In this document: positions 38,730 through 46,948 of the stretch, piece after piece | Position numbering within the stretch: position 1 is the first letter of the stretch | How the letters are laid out: each line of letters begins with the position of its first letter | NCBI RefSeq assembly: GCF_000519125.1 | Contig: NZ_JAEX01000005.1 | Location: 250,501 to 314,500 of the forward strand | Direction: 5' to 3' | DNA: 64,000 nucleotides | Origin: Desulfocurvus vexinensis DSM 17965 | GTDB taxonomy: Bacteria; Desulfobacterota; Desulfovibrionia; Desulfovibrionales; Desulfovibrionaceae | The notes under the pieces: model-generated | The model's input: the letters and a program-made list of their open reading frames with translations, nothing else | What the model was told of the DNA's origin: nothing | Database searches by the model: none | Position numbers and translations under genes: made by a program

Positions 38730-38836
38730 CTGCTTTTTGCTTGGCCGCCTCTGCACACGGAGGGTGGACAGCATGGCGTTGTCATTATGATTGTAGCATT
38801 CGCATTTTGATTCGGAACAATCTGGACTGGTTCCTT

Positions 38837-40123
38837 TTATCCTTCCTCTTTCTCATCCGGCCCGTCCGGGCGCGGCAGGCCCTTCCACCACGCCGTGAGG
38901 CGCGGCTCCTCGCCGTTGTCGCGCGGGCTGTAGAAGCCGCCCGCCACGCCGTCGGGCAGGTAGCGTTGCGGCGCCCAGCCTCCGGGGTAGTTGTGCGGGT
39001 ACTTGTAGCCCTGGCCGAAGCCCCACTGCTTTTGCAGTCGGGTGGAGGCGTTGCGCAGGTGCAGCGGCACGGGGCGCATGCCCTTCTCGCGTACCTCGCG
39101 CGCGGCCATGTGGTAGGCCATGTAGCTGGAATTGCTCTTCTTCGCCAGGGCGAGGTAGACCACCGTCTCGGCCAGGGGGATGAAGCCCTCGGGCATGCCC
39201 ACGAACTCCACGGCCTGCTGGCAGGCCACGGCCAGGGGCAGGGCGTGGGGGTCGGCCAGGCCCACGTCCTCCCCGGCGGAGAGGATCAGCCGCCGGGTGA
39301 CGAAGCGCGGGTCCTCGCCGCTTTCCAGCAGGCAGGCCAAGTAGTAGACCGCCGCGTCGGGGTCGCTGCCGCGGATGGACTTGATGAGCGCCGAGGCCAG
39401 CTCGTAGTGCGAGTCGCCGTCGCGGTCGCCGCGCAGGACCACGTCGGGCAGCACGGCCTTGAGGCCCTCGGGGGCGCGCTCGGCCTCGGGCAGGGCGGCG
39501 GTGTATTCCACGAGGTTCAAGAGGGTGCGCGCGTCGCCCTGGGCCACGGCGGCCAGCACGTCCAGGCTGGCCTCGGGCAGGGCCTGGCCCAGGGCGGCCA
39601 TGCCCCGGGCGGCGACCTCGCGCAGGTCCTGGCGCGACAGGGCGCGCAGCTTGTGCACGTGCAGGCGCGACAAAAGCTGGCGCGTCACCGAGAAAGAGGG
39701 GTTCTCGGTGGTCGTGCCCAGCAGGGTGATCTCGCCCGATTCCAGAATGGGCAGGAAGAAGTCCTGCTGGGCCTTGGAGAAGCGGTGCAGCTCGTCGAGG
39801 ATCAGCACCCGCTGGCCCTTGATGCGCTTGCGCAGGTCGGCCAGCCCGGCCTCGGGGGCGCTCACGCGCACGAAGGGCAGCCCCGAGAGCCGCGCCACCA
39901 GCAGCGCCAGGGTGGACTTGCCGCAGCCCGGCGGGCCGAAGAACAGCTGCGAGGGCAGCCGCGCGCCGCGGGCCATGGCCTCGACCTTGGTCCGCACATG
40001 GCCCTGGCCGATGAACTCGTCGAAGTTTTCCGGGCGGATGCGGTCGGCCAGGGGCTGACCGGAGGCCGGGGCCGGGGCGTCCGGGCCGGGCTCCTCGTGG
40101 GGGTTGCGCGGGTTCTCAAGCAT
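38837..40123 (-). CDS. rarA: Replication-associated recombination AAA ATPase RarA (MgsA)
   Basis: Clamp-loader-like ATPase acting at stalled replication forks. The 428-residue protein has Walker A FGPPGCGKSTLA (62-72), Walker B RVLILDELHRFSKAQQDFFL, sensor 1 LLGTTTENPSFSV, and a C-terminal tetramerisation part with GEDVGLADPHAL and YKYPHNYPGGW. Length is typical. The canonical DEIHRFN here reads DELHRFS, a mild change. It overlaps rsmE by eight bases and is co-transcribed with it. Confidence 0.95.
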   Translation of the reverse strand: MLENPRNPHEEPGPDAPAPASGQPLADRIRPENFDEFIGQGHVRTKVEAMARGARLPSQLFFGPPGCGKSTLALLVARLSGLPFVRVSAPEAGLADLRKRIKGQRVLILDELHRFSKAQQDFFLPILESGEITLLGTTTENPSFSVTRQLLSRLHVHKLRALSRQDLREVAARGMAALGQALPEASLDVLAAVAQGDARTLLNLVEYTAALPEAERAPEGLKAVLPDVVLRGDRDGDSHYELASALIKSIRGSDPDAAVYYLACLLESGEDPRFVTRRLILSAGEDVGLADPHALPLAVACQQAVEFVGMPEGFIPLAETVVYLALAKKSNSSYMAYHMAAREVREKGMRPVPLHLRNASTRLQKQWGFGQGYKYPHNYPGGWAPQRYLPDGVAGGFYSPRDNGEEPRLTAWWKGLPRPDGPDEKEEG

Positions 40124-40835
40124 GGGCGCCGCCCCACCAGAACAGGGTCAGGGCCGCCAGGGCGGCGGTCTCGAAGCGCAGCACCGCGGGCCCCAGGCTC
40201 ACGGCCTCGAAGCCCGCGCCGAGCAGGGCCTGCACCTCGTGCGGGGCCAGGCCGCCCTCGGGGCCCAGCACGCACAGCACGTCGCCCGCCGGGGCCGTGA
40301 CCTCGGCTGGCCCCAGCAGGCGCGGGCGCTCCTGGTCCTCCCAGAGCAGGTAGCGGCGCGGGACGTGCGCCCCGGCGCGCAGCAGGGCGTCCAGGGACGG
40401 CAGGGTGCGCAGCCCGGGCAGCCAGGGGTTGCCGCACTGCTTGGCCCCGGCTTCCAGGGCGGCGGTCCAGGTGTCCTTGGGCTGGTCGGGCACGCGGCCC
40501 TGGCTGCGGGCGGCCTGCCAGAACCAGACCTCCCCGGCGCCCAGCTCCACGGCCTTTTCCAGCAGCCAACCGCGCCGGGCCGACTTGGCCCAGCCCACGG
40601 CCAGGGTCGTGCGCACCCGGGGCGCGGGGGCCGTGCGTTCCTCCAGCAGCTCCAGGGTCAGGGCCCGCCGGTCCGCAGCCAGCACGCGGAACAGGCCCGT
40701 GCGGCCCGCGCCGTCCAACCCGCGCAGGGTCTCGCCCGGGGCCACGCGCAGCACGCGCCCCAGGTGGTGGGCCTCGGGGCCGTCGAGGACGAAGGGCTCC
40801 CGCCAGCGGGCGGGTTCGAGGAAGAACGTCTTCAT
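40116..40835 (-). CDS. rsmE: 16S rRNA m3U1498 methyltransferase RsmE
   Basis: SPOUT-class methyltransferase modifying 16S rRNA. The 239-residue protein has an N-terminal PUA-like domain with HHLGRVLRVAPGE, and the knot motif VLGPEGGLAPHEVQALLGAGFEAVSLGPAVLRFETAALAAL. The ATG at 40835 is preceded by a G-rich SD (AGAGGGGGG). First gene of the rsmE-rarA pair. Confidence 0.93.
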   Translation of the reverse strand: MKTFFLEPARWREPFVLDGPEAHHLGRVLRVAPGETLRGLDGAGRTGLFRVLAADRRALTLELLEERTAPAPRVRTTLAVGWAKSARRGWLLEKAVELGAGEVWFWQAARSQGRVPDQPKDTWTAALEAGAKQCGNPWLPGLRTLPSLDALLRAGAHVPRRYLLWEDQERPRLLGPAEVTAPAGDVLCVLGPEGGLAPHEVQALLGAGFEAVSLGPAVLRFETAALAALTLFWWGGAHA

Positions 40836-41062
40836 GGCCCCCCTCTTAGCGCGGGCCGGGGCCGGGTGCAACCGCGCTGGACAACGGGGCGGCCCCGGGG
40901 GCCAGGAGGCCGGGGAAGCACTTCGGAGCGTCCGTCTTTGGCGCCCGGCGCCTTTCCCGGGGCCCGGGGCGCCGGGGCGGGAGCAGCGCCCTTGGGGCCG
41001 CCGTGCCCAGCGGGGGCAAGCGCCTGGGGGGCTGGGCTGGTGCAATCCCTTGTCCTGGAACG

Positions 41063-41097
41063 AAAAACGCCCCGGCCCGCGTGTGGCGGGCCGGGGC
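41063..41097 (-). terminator. Rho-independent terminator of gcvT
   Basis: Minus strand: a perfect 12-bp stem (41069-41080 with 41086-41097), five-base loop, then TTTTT (41063-41067). Confidence 0.88.
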
Positions 41098-41123
41098 CTT
41101 TGCGTCGCGCGGCGGGCGCGGCC

Positions 41124-42206
41124 CTAGAGTTTCACGCGGGCCGTGCCCTGGGTGTAGAAGGGCAGGGTGCCCCGGGTGGCGGCCAGGGGCTTGGCGCCCT
41201 TGCCCACCAGGAAGTCCGTGCCCTGGGCGTGCCGGGCGTCCACGTAGGCCAGGGCCACGGCGTGGCCGAGGCTGGGGGCGAAGGAGCCGCTGGTCACGCG
41301 GCCCACCGCCTCGCCCGAGGGCAGCAGCACGGGGTCGTCGTGGCGCGCGGCGCGGCGGCCTTCGAGCACCAGGGGGATCAGCGACTCGCGCACGTCGAAG
41401 GCCTTGGCCTTGCCGATGTAGTCGGCCTCGGACTTGAGGAAGGAGGCCATGCCCGCCTCGGCGGGGGTGTGGGCCTCGTCCAGGTCCTGGCCGTAGAGGG
41501 CCATGCCCATCTCCAGGCGCAGGGTGTCGCGCGCGCCGAGCCCGGCGGGCTTGACCAGCGGGTTTTGCAGCAAGAGCTCCCACAGGGCCCGGGCCTTGTC
41601 CTCGCGCAGGTAGAGCTCGTAGCCCAGCTCGCCGGTGTAGCCCGTGCGGCTGACGACCATGGGGTCGCCGTCGAACTCGCCGCGCTTGAAGGAGAAATAG
41701 GTCAGAAACGACCAGTCCTCGCCGGTGGCCTCGTTGAGCACACGGCAGGACTCGGGGCCCTGGAGGTCGATCTTGGCGGTCATCTCCGAGATGTTCTCGA
41801 AGAACATGTCCGCAGGCAGGTGGGACTTGATCCAGGCGAAGTCGGTGTCGACGCGCGCGCCGTTGACCACCAGCATGTAGTCGTCGTCGGCCATGCAGTA
41901 GACGATGCAGTCGTCGATGACCCCGCCGTCCTCGTTGAGCAGGAAGCCGTAGCGGCAGCGCCGGGGGCCCAGGGTGGCCAGGTTGTGGGTCACGATGCGC
42001 GACAGGGCGTTGCGGGCCTTGGCGCCGCGCAGCTTGAACTCGCCCATGTGGCAGATGTCGAAGACGGAGGCCTTGGTGCGCGTGTGCTGGTGTTCTTCAA
42101 GGATTCCGGAGTACTGGACGGGCATGTCCCAGCCCGCGAAGGGAACCATCTTGGCGCCGTGGGCCACATGCCAGGAGTGCAGGGGGGTTCTCGACAACTC
42201 GGACAA
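41124..42206 (-). CDS. gcvT: Glycine cleavage system T protein (aminomethyltransferase)
   Basis: Transfers the aminomethyl carbon of glycine to tetrahydrofolate, releasing ammonia. About 360 residues: LHSWHVAHGAKMVPFAGWDMPVQYSG, FDICHMGEFKLRG, VSRTGYTGELGYELYL and the C-terminal barrel LVLEGRRAARHDDPVLLPSGEAVGRVTSG. A TTG at 42206 with GAGG eight bases upstream is preferred; a TTG at 42224 has no SD. No gcvH or gcvP lies nearby. It follows an unknown protein by about 45 bases, so regulation may depend on that gene's promoter. Confidence 0.92.
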   Translation of the reverse strand: MSELSRTPLHSWHVAHGAKMVPFAGWDMPVQYSGILEEHQHTRTKASVFDICHMGEFKLRGAKARNALSRIVTHNLATLGPRRCRYGFLLNEDGGVIDDCIVYCMADDDYMLVVNGARVDTDFAWIKSHLPADMFFENISEMTAKIDLQGPESCRVLNEATGEDWSFLTYFSFKRGEFDGDPMVVSRTGYTGELGYELYLREDKARALWELLLQNPLVKPAGLGARDTLRLEMGMALYGQDLDEAHTPAEAGMASFLKSEADYIGKAKAFDVRESLIPLVLEGRRAARHDDPVLLPSGEAVGRVTSGSFAPSLGHAVALAYVDARHAQGTDFLVGKGAKPLAATRGTLPFYTQGTARVKL

Positions 42207-42250
42207 CGACTTTTCCTCGCTCAAGTGGAAGGGAAGATGACAAACCCACC

Positions 42251-43996
42251 CTATACAGCATGTTCCTGCTGCTTGTCACCTGATTCCGCCCTGGTTTTGC
42301 GGATGGCCTTGAACTCGTCGAGCTGGGCCACCAGCCGCCCGTAATGGCGCCGGACCTCGCGGCCGTAGGGCGTAAGCTCCTCGTCGCGGCGGCGGATGTA
42401 GGTGCGGATGAGGTAGGCGTCCTGGAGCATGTTTTCGCCCAGGGCGATGACGTTTTCCACCAGCTCGGCGAAGTAGTTGACGATCTCGTACTTGAGGTCG
42501 TTGAGCAGGGCGTTGGCCTGCTCCAGGGCTTCGAGGTGCCCCAGGCGCCCGCCCTTGTGCGCGCGGCGGCTCAGGTCCTCCAGGGCCTGCACCTTGCGGG
42601 CCTGCTGGATGTAGCTGTATTTGGCCCAGACCTCCTGGTAGAGGTCGTGCATGGTGTTGAACAGCTCGTAGTTGTCGGCGTTGCGCAGGTAGGTGTCGAG
42701 CACCTTGGTGACGTTGGCGTAGAATTCTCCGGAGTAGCTGATGATCCTGCGCTGGTGCTTGGAGAGCCAGGCGTAGAGGAACTTCAGGCGCTTTTCGTGG
42801 GTGTCGGTGTTTTCCACCACCTCGTTGCGCTTGTAGACGATGCGCCCGTTGTATTCACCCCGGGCGATGTCGTTCAGGCGCAGGAACATGTTCGAGGCGT
42901 CCTTGATGATGTTCACCGAGGCGTTGACCCGGCCCGACAGCGGGTGGATGACCTCCTGGCGGACCACGGACAGGGCGCGGTCCTGGCGCACGTTGTCGCG
43001 GTTGTACTTGTGCTGGCGGTAGGTCACGCGCAGGATGACCACGCGCCGGGCGCGGTCCACGAAATAGCGGCCCTGGGCGAGCTTGCGCAGGGCGTCCTTC
43101 TGTTCGCTGTCCACCTGCACCAGGGCGGTCTTTTCCACGCGTGGGTAGCGCCGCGACAGGGGGTGCGAATACAGGGTGGTGATGGTGCGGTCGGACTGGC
43201 CGAGCACGCGGACCATGAAGTCCTCGCCCATGCGTTGCAGGCGGCGCGAGAACAGCGCGCTGGACGTCCGCCGCTCGGAGACGATGGGGAAGCCGTAGAG
43301 CTCCATGAGGAACTGGTAGACGAACAGGCGGTTGCGCTCGTAGCGCGCGTTGTCGCCCACGCCGAACTTGCCGATGCGGATGCCGAAGCGCTTGATCTCG
43401 GTGTCCAGGTCCGACGGCAGCGAGGCGTAGACGCCCGCGAGGTGGAAGCCGCCGCCGCGGTCCTTGGCCAGCACGTGGGCGCGGTCCATCTGGAGCAGGA
43501 AGGGCAGGATGTCGGGGTAGTGCTCCAGGGCCGTCAGGTCCTTGCGCAGGAATTCCTTGCGGAATGCCTCGTGGCAGCGCTTGGGCAGGCGGTTCAGGCA
43601 GGCCTGGCGGTTGCGCACCTGCACCGCGCGCTCCAGGGGGCAGGCGTTTTCCAGGCCCAGTTCGGCGTCGCCCAGCAGGTCGTGCAGGATGTCGAACTGG
43701 AAGACCTCGGAGAAATAGGACAGCGGCCGGGCCAGGGCGACCATGGAGAAGCCCGGCAGGTTGGTGTACTCGAAGGGGTCGGCCTCGAAGGAGGGCAAAA
43801 GCTCGCGCGACTCCACCAGCGGGTAGTCCGGCTGCTCGAAGTAGGGCCGCAGCAGGCACTGGCGGATCTGCACCCAGTCCAGGAAGCGTTTGAGGCGGGG
43901 GATGGTGTCCACCTGCAAGGGCACTGGACCGTCGGCCCCCCCAGCCAGGGGGAACTCGCGGACCTTGCTGAATGCCTGCTCCCAGGAAAACGCCAT
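42251..43996 (-). CDS. Unknown 581-residue protein upstream of gcvT
   Basis: I do not recognise this family. It is soluble, helical and charged, with no signal peptide or membrane segment. It opens MAFSWEQAFSKVREFPLAGG, has aromatic-rich segments (GFSMVALARPLSYFSEVFQF), an arginine-rich middle (YRQHKYNRDNVRQDRALSVV), and a helical C-terminal third ending DELTPYGREVRRHYGRLVAQLDE. A strong promoter lies just upstream. Since that promoter's -35 overlaps a TTG at 44092, the protein must start inside the transcript, at ATG 43996 or 44044; SDs for both are poor. Co-transcribed with gcvT. Confidence 0.75.
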   Translation of the reverse strand: MAFSWEQAFSKVREFPLAGGADGPVPLQVDTIPRLKRFLDWVQIRQCLLRPYFEQPDYPLVESRELLPSFEADPFEYTNLPGFSMVALARPLSYFSEVFQFDILHDLLGDAELGLENACPLERAVQVRNRQACLNRLPKRCHEAFRKEFLRKDLTALEHYPDILPFLLQMDRAHVLAKDRGGGFHLAGVYASLPSDLDTEIKRFGIRIGKFGVGDNARYERNRLFVYQFLMELYGFPIVSERRTSSALFSRRLQRMGEDFMVRVLGQSDRTITTLYSHPLSRRYPRVEKTALVQVDSEQKDALRKLAQGRYFVDRARRVVILRVTYRQHKYNRDNVRQDRALSVVRQEVIHPLSGRVNASVNIIKDASNMFLRLNDIARGEYNGRIVYKRNEVVENTDTHEKRLKFLYAWLSKHQRRIISYSGEFYANVTKVLDTYLRNADNYELFNTMHDLYQEVWAKYSYIQQARKVQALEDLSRRAHKGGRLGHLEALEQANALLNDLKYEIVNYFAELVENVIALGENMLQDAYLIRTYIRRRDEELTPYGREVRRHYGRLVAQLDEFKAIRKTRAESGDKQQEHAV

Positions 43997-44063
43997 GCCT
44001 TTTTCGCCGTCGTTGCGGAAGTGTGGAGGGCGCCTCCAAGCCATGGGCGCCCTGGTGGACGCA

Positions 44064-44092
44064 ATTGTAGCGTTGCCCGAAGGTATTGACAA
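44064..44092 (-). promoter_or_regulatory. Sigma-70 promoter for the unknown-protein/gcvT operon
   Basis: Minus strand: TTGTCA (44087-44092), 17-base spacer, TACAAT (44064-44069). Among the best matches in the window; transcription would begin near 44057. Confidence 0.65.
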
Positions 44093-44262
44093 TACAAAAA
44101 GACTTCACTTCCCTGCTGCGGACTGCATCGGCGGGGCACGCGGGAATTTCCGGGCCTTCCCGGGGCGTGCGCCGGAAGCGGGGCGGGCGGGGGAAACCCT
44201 TGGCCCCTGCCGGGTTCGGCCCCGGAGCGCCGGACGGAGGCCCCGGGGCTGGCATCGCGGCA

Positions 44263-44325
44263 TTCTTGTATGCTGCAAGAGAAGAGGGACACATGAATTG
44301 TCCTTCCAGTGCATGTCGCTGCACT
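44263..44325. repeat. Cluster of three short inverted repeats
   Basis: CTTG-N7-CAAG (44265-44279), GGACA-N7-TGTCC (44287-44303) and AGTGCA-N6-TGCACT (44308-44325) follow one another within about 60 bases in a patch less GC-rich than its surroundings. They look like protein-binding sites or an RNA fold; no gene or terminator explains them. Confidence 0.55.
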
Positions 44326-44670
44326 TCAATTCCAGCGGCAACCCTTGCATGTTCTTCCTCATGCAGCACCACTGATGCGGGTGCTTTCAGGGGTGCGTAC
44401 CGGCCTGCTGCTGGCCGCTACAGCGTGGGGCGAGGCCCGGCGGGCGGCTTCGCATGCGGGTGTTGCCGTCGCCGTTGGCCTGCGCTATGTTGCGCGGCGG
44501 TGGCGGACGCCCGGGCAGGGCGGGCGCGCGCCGCGTCGGCACGCCGGGGCCCGGGAGGCCGGAGCGGAAAAAGCGGTTTTGTTTTTCCCGGGCCTGTCGT
44601 AGTTTCGACCCTGCGCCCGGACGGAACCATGGGCCCGCGGCGTCGGCCGCGCCGGACAGGCCGCCACGCA

Positions 44671-44730
44671 GACACCGGCAGATACTGGCAGGCACCGGCT
44701 GATACTGGCAGATACCGGCAGATACCGAGA
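44671..44730 (+). repeat. Six-copy 10-bp tandem repeat before the GAF gene
   Basis: Six decamers in exact register from 44671 to 44730, consensus GATACYGGCA with one to three changes per copy, ending three bases before the ATG at 44734. Confidence 0.85.
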
Positions 44731-44733
44731 GAC

Positions 44734-45705
44734 ATGGGCACGGACAGTCTGATCAAATTCCTGAACGTCGTGGGCAGCGTGTACGACGCCTACTCGGCGG
44801 TGCTTTTCCTGCCCGCCGTGGCGGGCGAGGGCTTCTGCATCGCGGGCAAGTTCAGCCTGGGCGACGGCATCGACGACGCCACGGTCATCATGCCCGGCCA
44901 GGGGCTGGTGGGCTGGATCCTGCGCAACAAGCAGCCGCTGCTCATCAACAATTTCGACCAGAAGCGCAGCCATCTGGGCTACTACGACCCCAGGGACGAG
45001 AGCCAGATCAAGGCCTTCATGGGCTGCCCGGTGCAGGGCGGCGGGGCGCTGTGCGTGGACAGCCGCCGCCAGTATTCCTTCAGCGACAAGGACCAGAAGA
45101 TCCTCGATCTCCTGGCCCGGCTGGCCTGCGACATCCAGTCCAGCGGGTTCCTCCTCGGCCAGGCCATGGAGGAGAGCCGCTTCTACCGCACCCTGCAACA
45201 CATGGTGGACCTGCGCACCCGCTCCCCGCGTTGGTCGGCCTATCTGGCGGCTTTCCTGGAACTGCTGGCCCAGGCCACGGGCTTCGCGCACTGCTTCCTG
45301 GCCGAGCGCGACGAGAACGGCGCCAACTATTTCCTGGAAGGCGTGCCCGCCGAGTTCTTCCCGCCCGGCACCCCGCACCCCGGCATGGTGCCCATCAAGA
45401 GCGGGCTGGTGGGCTACGTGTTCAACTCCGCCCAGGCCGTGTTCTCGGGCGACCGGGGCTGCTGTCCGGCGGGCAAATCGCTCTTCGGCAAGGACGTCCC
45501 CGCGCCGGACCTGGGCAGCTTCGTGCTGCTGCCCGTGGTCTTCGGCCGCAAGACGCGCGGCGTGCTCGTGCTGTGCAGCCCGGACCTGGTGGCCGTGACG
45601 CCTGCCATGCGCATCTTCCTGGCCCAGGCCACGGCCAATCTCTCGCTATTCCTGGAGAACCTCTATCTCCAGGCCCGCCTTGCCAGCCACGCCTCCGGCT
45701 CCTGA
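44734..45705 (+). CDS. Double-GAF-domain protein
   Basis: A 323-residue cytoplasmic protein with two GAF-like domains: about 1-140 (AVLFLPAVAGEGFCIAGKFSLGDG, GLVGWILRNKQPLLI, GGGALCVDSRRQYSFSDKD) and about 165-315 (LAQATGFAHCFLAERDENGANY, GLVGYVFNSAQAVFSGDRG). No output domain is attached, so it would sense a ligand or redox state and signal through a partner. Cys-rich GDRGCCPAGKS lies in the second domain. It is directly upstream of mreB on the same strand. The ATG at 44734 lacks a good SD; an upstream in-frame start would make the decamer repeats coding. Confidence 0.72.
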   Translation: MGTDSLIKFLNVVGSVYDAYSAVLFLPAVAGEGFCIAGKFSLGDGIDDATVIMPGQGLVGWILRNKQPLLINNFDQKRSHLGYYDPRDESQIKAFMGCPVQGGGALCVDSRRQYSFSDKDQKILDLLARLACDIQSSGFLLGQAMEESRFYRTLQHMVDLRTRSPRWSAYLAAFLELLAQATGFAHCFLAERDENGANYFLEGVPAEFFPPGTPHPGMVPIKSGLVGYVFNSAQAVFSGDRGCCPAGKSLFGKDVPAPDLGSFVLLPVVFGRKTRGVLVLCSPDLVAVTPAMRIFLAQATANLSLFLENLYLQARLASHASGS

Positions 45706-45724
45706 AAATTCTGCTCGTGCACCA

Positions 45725-45753
45725 TTGCCGTCCGGGTGTAGTTCGGATATAAA
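45725..45753 (+). promoter_or_regulatory. Candidate sigma-70 promoter for mreB
   Basis: TTGCCG (45725-45730), 17-base spacer, TATAAA (45748-45753), giving a leader near 70 bases. Confidence 0.55.
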
Positions 45754-45828
45754 TCCCGAGGGGAGTAGAAATACTCTAGACTTTTTCCGGGGTGTCCACA
45801 CAACAACCCGTACGCAAGGGGTTTTTCC

Positions 45829-46854
45829 ATGATTTTCAAGCGCCTCCTGGGGATGCTGGGCAAAGACCTGGCCATGGACCTCGGCACGGCCAACACCCTG
45901 TTGTACACGCCCAAGGAGGGCATCGTGCTCAACGAACCCTCCGTGGTGGCCATAGACACCAAGACCGGCAACGTCATCGCCGTGGGCAAGGAGGCCAAGG
46001 ATTTCCTGGGCCGCACCCCCGAGCGCATCCGCGCCATCCGGCCCATGAAGGACGGTGTCATCGCCGATTTCGAGGTCACCAAGGAGATGATCGCCTTCTT
46101 CATCAAGAAGGTCATCCGCGGCATGTCGCTCATCAAGCCGCGCATCGTCATCTGCGTGCCCACGGGCATCACCCAGGTGGAAAAGCGCGCGGTCATCGAA
46201 AGCGGGCTGCAGGCCGGGGCGCGCGAGGTCAAGCTCATCGAGGAGCCCATGGCCGCGGCCATCGGCGCCGGGCTGGCCATCGAGGAGCCCATCGGCAACA
46301 TGGTGGTGGACATCGGCGGCGGCACCACCGAGGTGGCGGTCATCTCCCTGTCCGCCGTGGCCTACGCCGAATCCGTGCGCGTTGCAGGCGACGAGATGAA
46401 CGAGTCCATCCAGCGCTATTTCCAGGACAAGTACCAGCTGCTCATCGGCGAGAACATGGCCGAGAAGGTCAAGATGCGCCTGGGCAGCGCCGCGCCCCTG
46501 GACGAGGCCCTGGTGGGCGAGGTGTCGGGCAAGAACATCGTGGACGGCACCCCGCGCTGCATCGAGATCACCGACGCCCAGGTCCGCGAGGCCATCCACG
46601 AGCCGGTGGCGGCCATCGTCATGGCCGTCAAGCGCGCCCTGGAGAAGACGCCCCCCGAGCTGGTGGGCGACATCGCCCGCAACGGCCTGCTGCTGGCGGG
46701 CGGCGGCGCGCTGCTCAAGGGGCTGGACCGGCTCATCAGCCAGGAGACCAACCTCTCGGTCATCGTGGACGACGACCCGCTGACCACCGTGGTGCGCGGC
46801 ACGGGCCGCAGCCTCGCCGAGGACAAGCGCTTCGCCAAGGTCTGGATCAACTAG
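45829..46854 (+). CDS. mreB: Rod-shape-determining protein MreB
   Basis: Bacterial actin that organises lateral cell-wall synthesis. The 341-residue protein has the phosphate-1 loop AMDLGTANTLLYT (15-27), IVICVPTGITQVEKRAV, phosphate-2 NMVVDIGGGTTEVAVISL, and the adenosine motif LLLAGGGALLKGLDRLI. AAGGGG precedes the ATG. mreC and mreD do not follow; the gene is closed by a terminator, unlike the mreBCD operon of many bacteria. It points to a rod or vibrioid cell and matches the rodZ gene at 17.5 kb. Confidence 0.96.
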   Translation: MIFKRLLGMLGKDLAMDLGTANTLLYTPKEGIVLNEPSVVAIDTKTGNVIAVGKEAKDFLGRTPERIRAIRPMKDGVIADFEVTKEMIAFFIKKVIRGMSLIKPRIVICVPTGITQVEKRAVIESGLQAGAREVKLIEEPMAAAIGAGLAIEEPIGNMVVDIGGGTTEVAVISLSAVAYAESVRVAGDEMNESIQRYFQDKYQLLIGENMAEKVKMRLGSAAPLDEALVGEVSGKNIVDGTPRCIEITDAQVREAIHEPVAAIVMAVKRALEKTPPELVGDIARNGLLLAGGGALLKGLDRLISQETNLSVIVDDDPLTTVVRGTGRSLAEDKRFAKVWIN

Positions 46855-46883
46855 CCAAGCCGGGTCCGGCCCGCGTCGGCGCG

Positions 46884-46915
46884 GCAAAAGGGGCGGCTTC
46901 GGGCCGCCCTTTTGC
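46884..46915 (+). terminator. Rho-independent terminator of mreB
   Basis: A hairpin of GCAAAAGGG-GCGGC against GCCGC-CCTTTTGC around TTCG, with one bulged base; the T-run is part of the descending stem, so it may act in both directions. Confidence 0.75.
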
Positions 46916-46948
46916 TGCCCGGCGCCCGCCCGGCCCCAGGGAGCCGCC

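Larger units (their letters stand above)
44045..44733. other. Long intergenic region upstream of the GAF gene
   Basis: About 690 bases between divergent genes. It holds the promoter of the unknown protein (44064-44092), small inverted repeats at 44263-44325, a GC-rich stretch without a supported gene, and a six-copy 10-bp tandem repeat ending at 44730. Confidence 0.6.

Noticed and set aside
42207-42250. Glycine riboswitch before gcvT
   Set aside because: Only about 45 bases separate it from the upstream gene; too short for the aptamer.
44044-44092. TTG at 44092 as start of the unknown 581-residue protein
   Set aside because: The TTG lies in the -35 element of the gene's own promoter, so it would not be in the transcript.
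44105-44362. Minus-strand small frame in the 44 kb intergenic region
   Set aside because: No SD, composition turns to Arg/Pro repeats, and it crosses the inverted-repeat cluster.
44671-44730. CRISPR-like array
   Set aside because: The repeats are only 10 bp and directly joined with no spacers.
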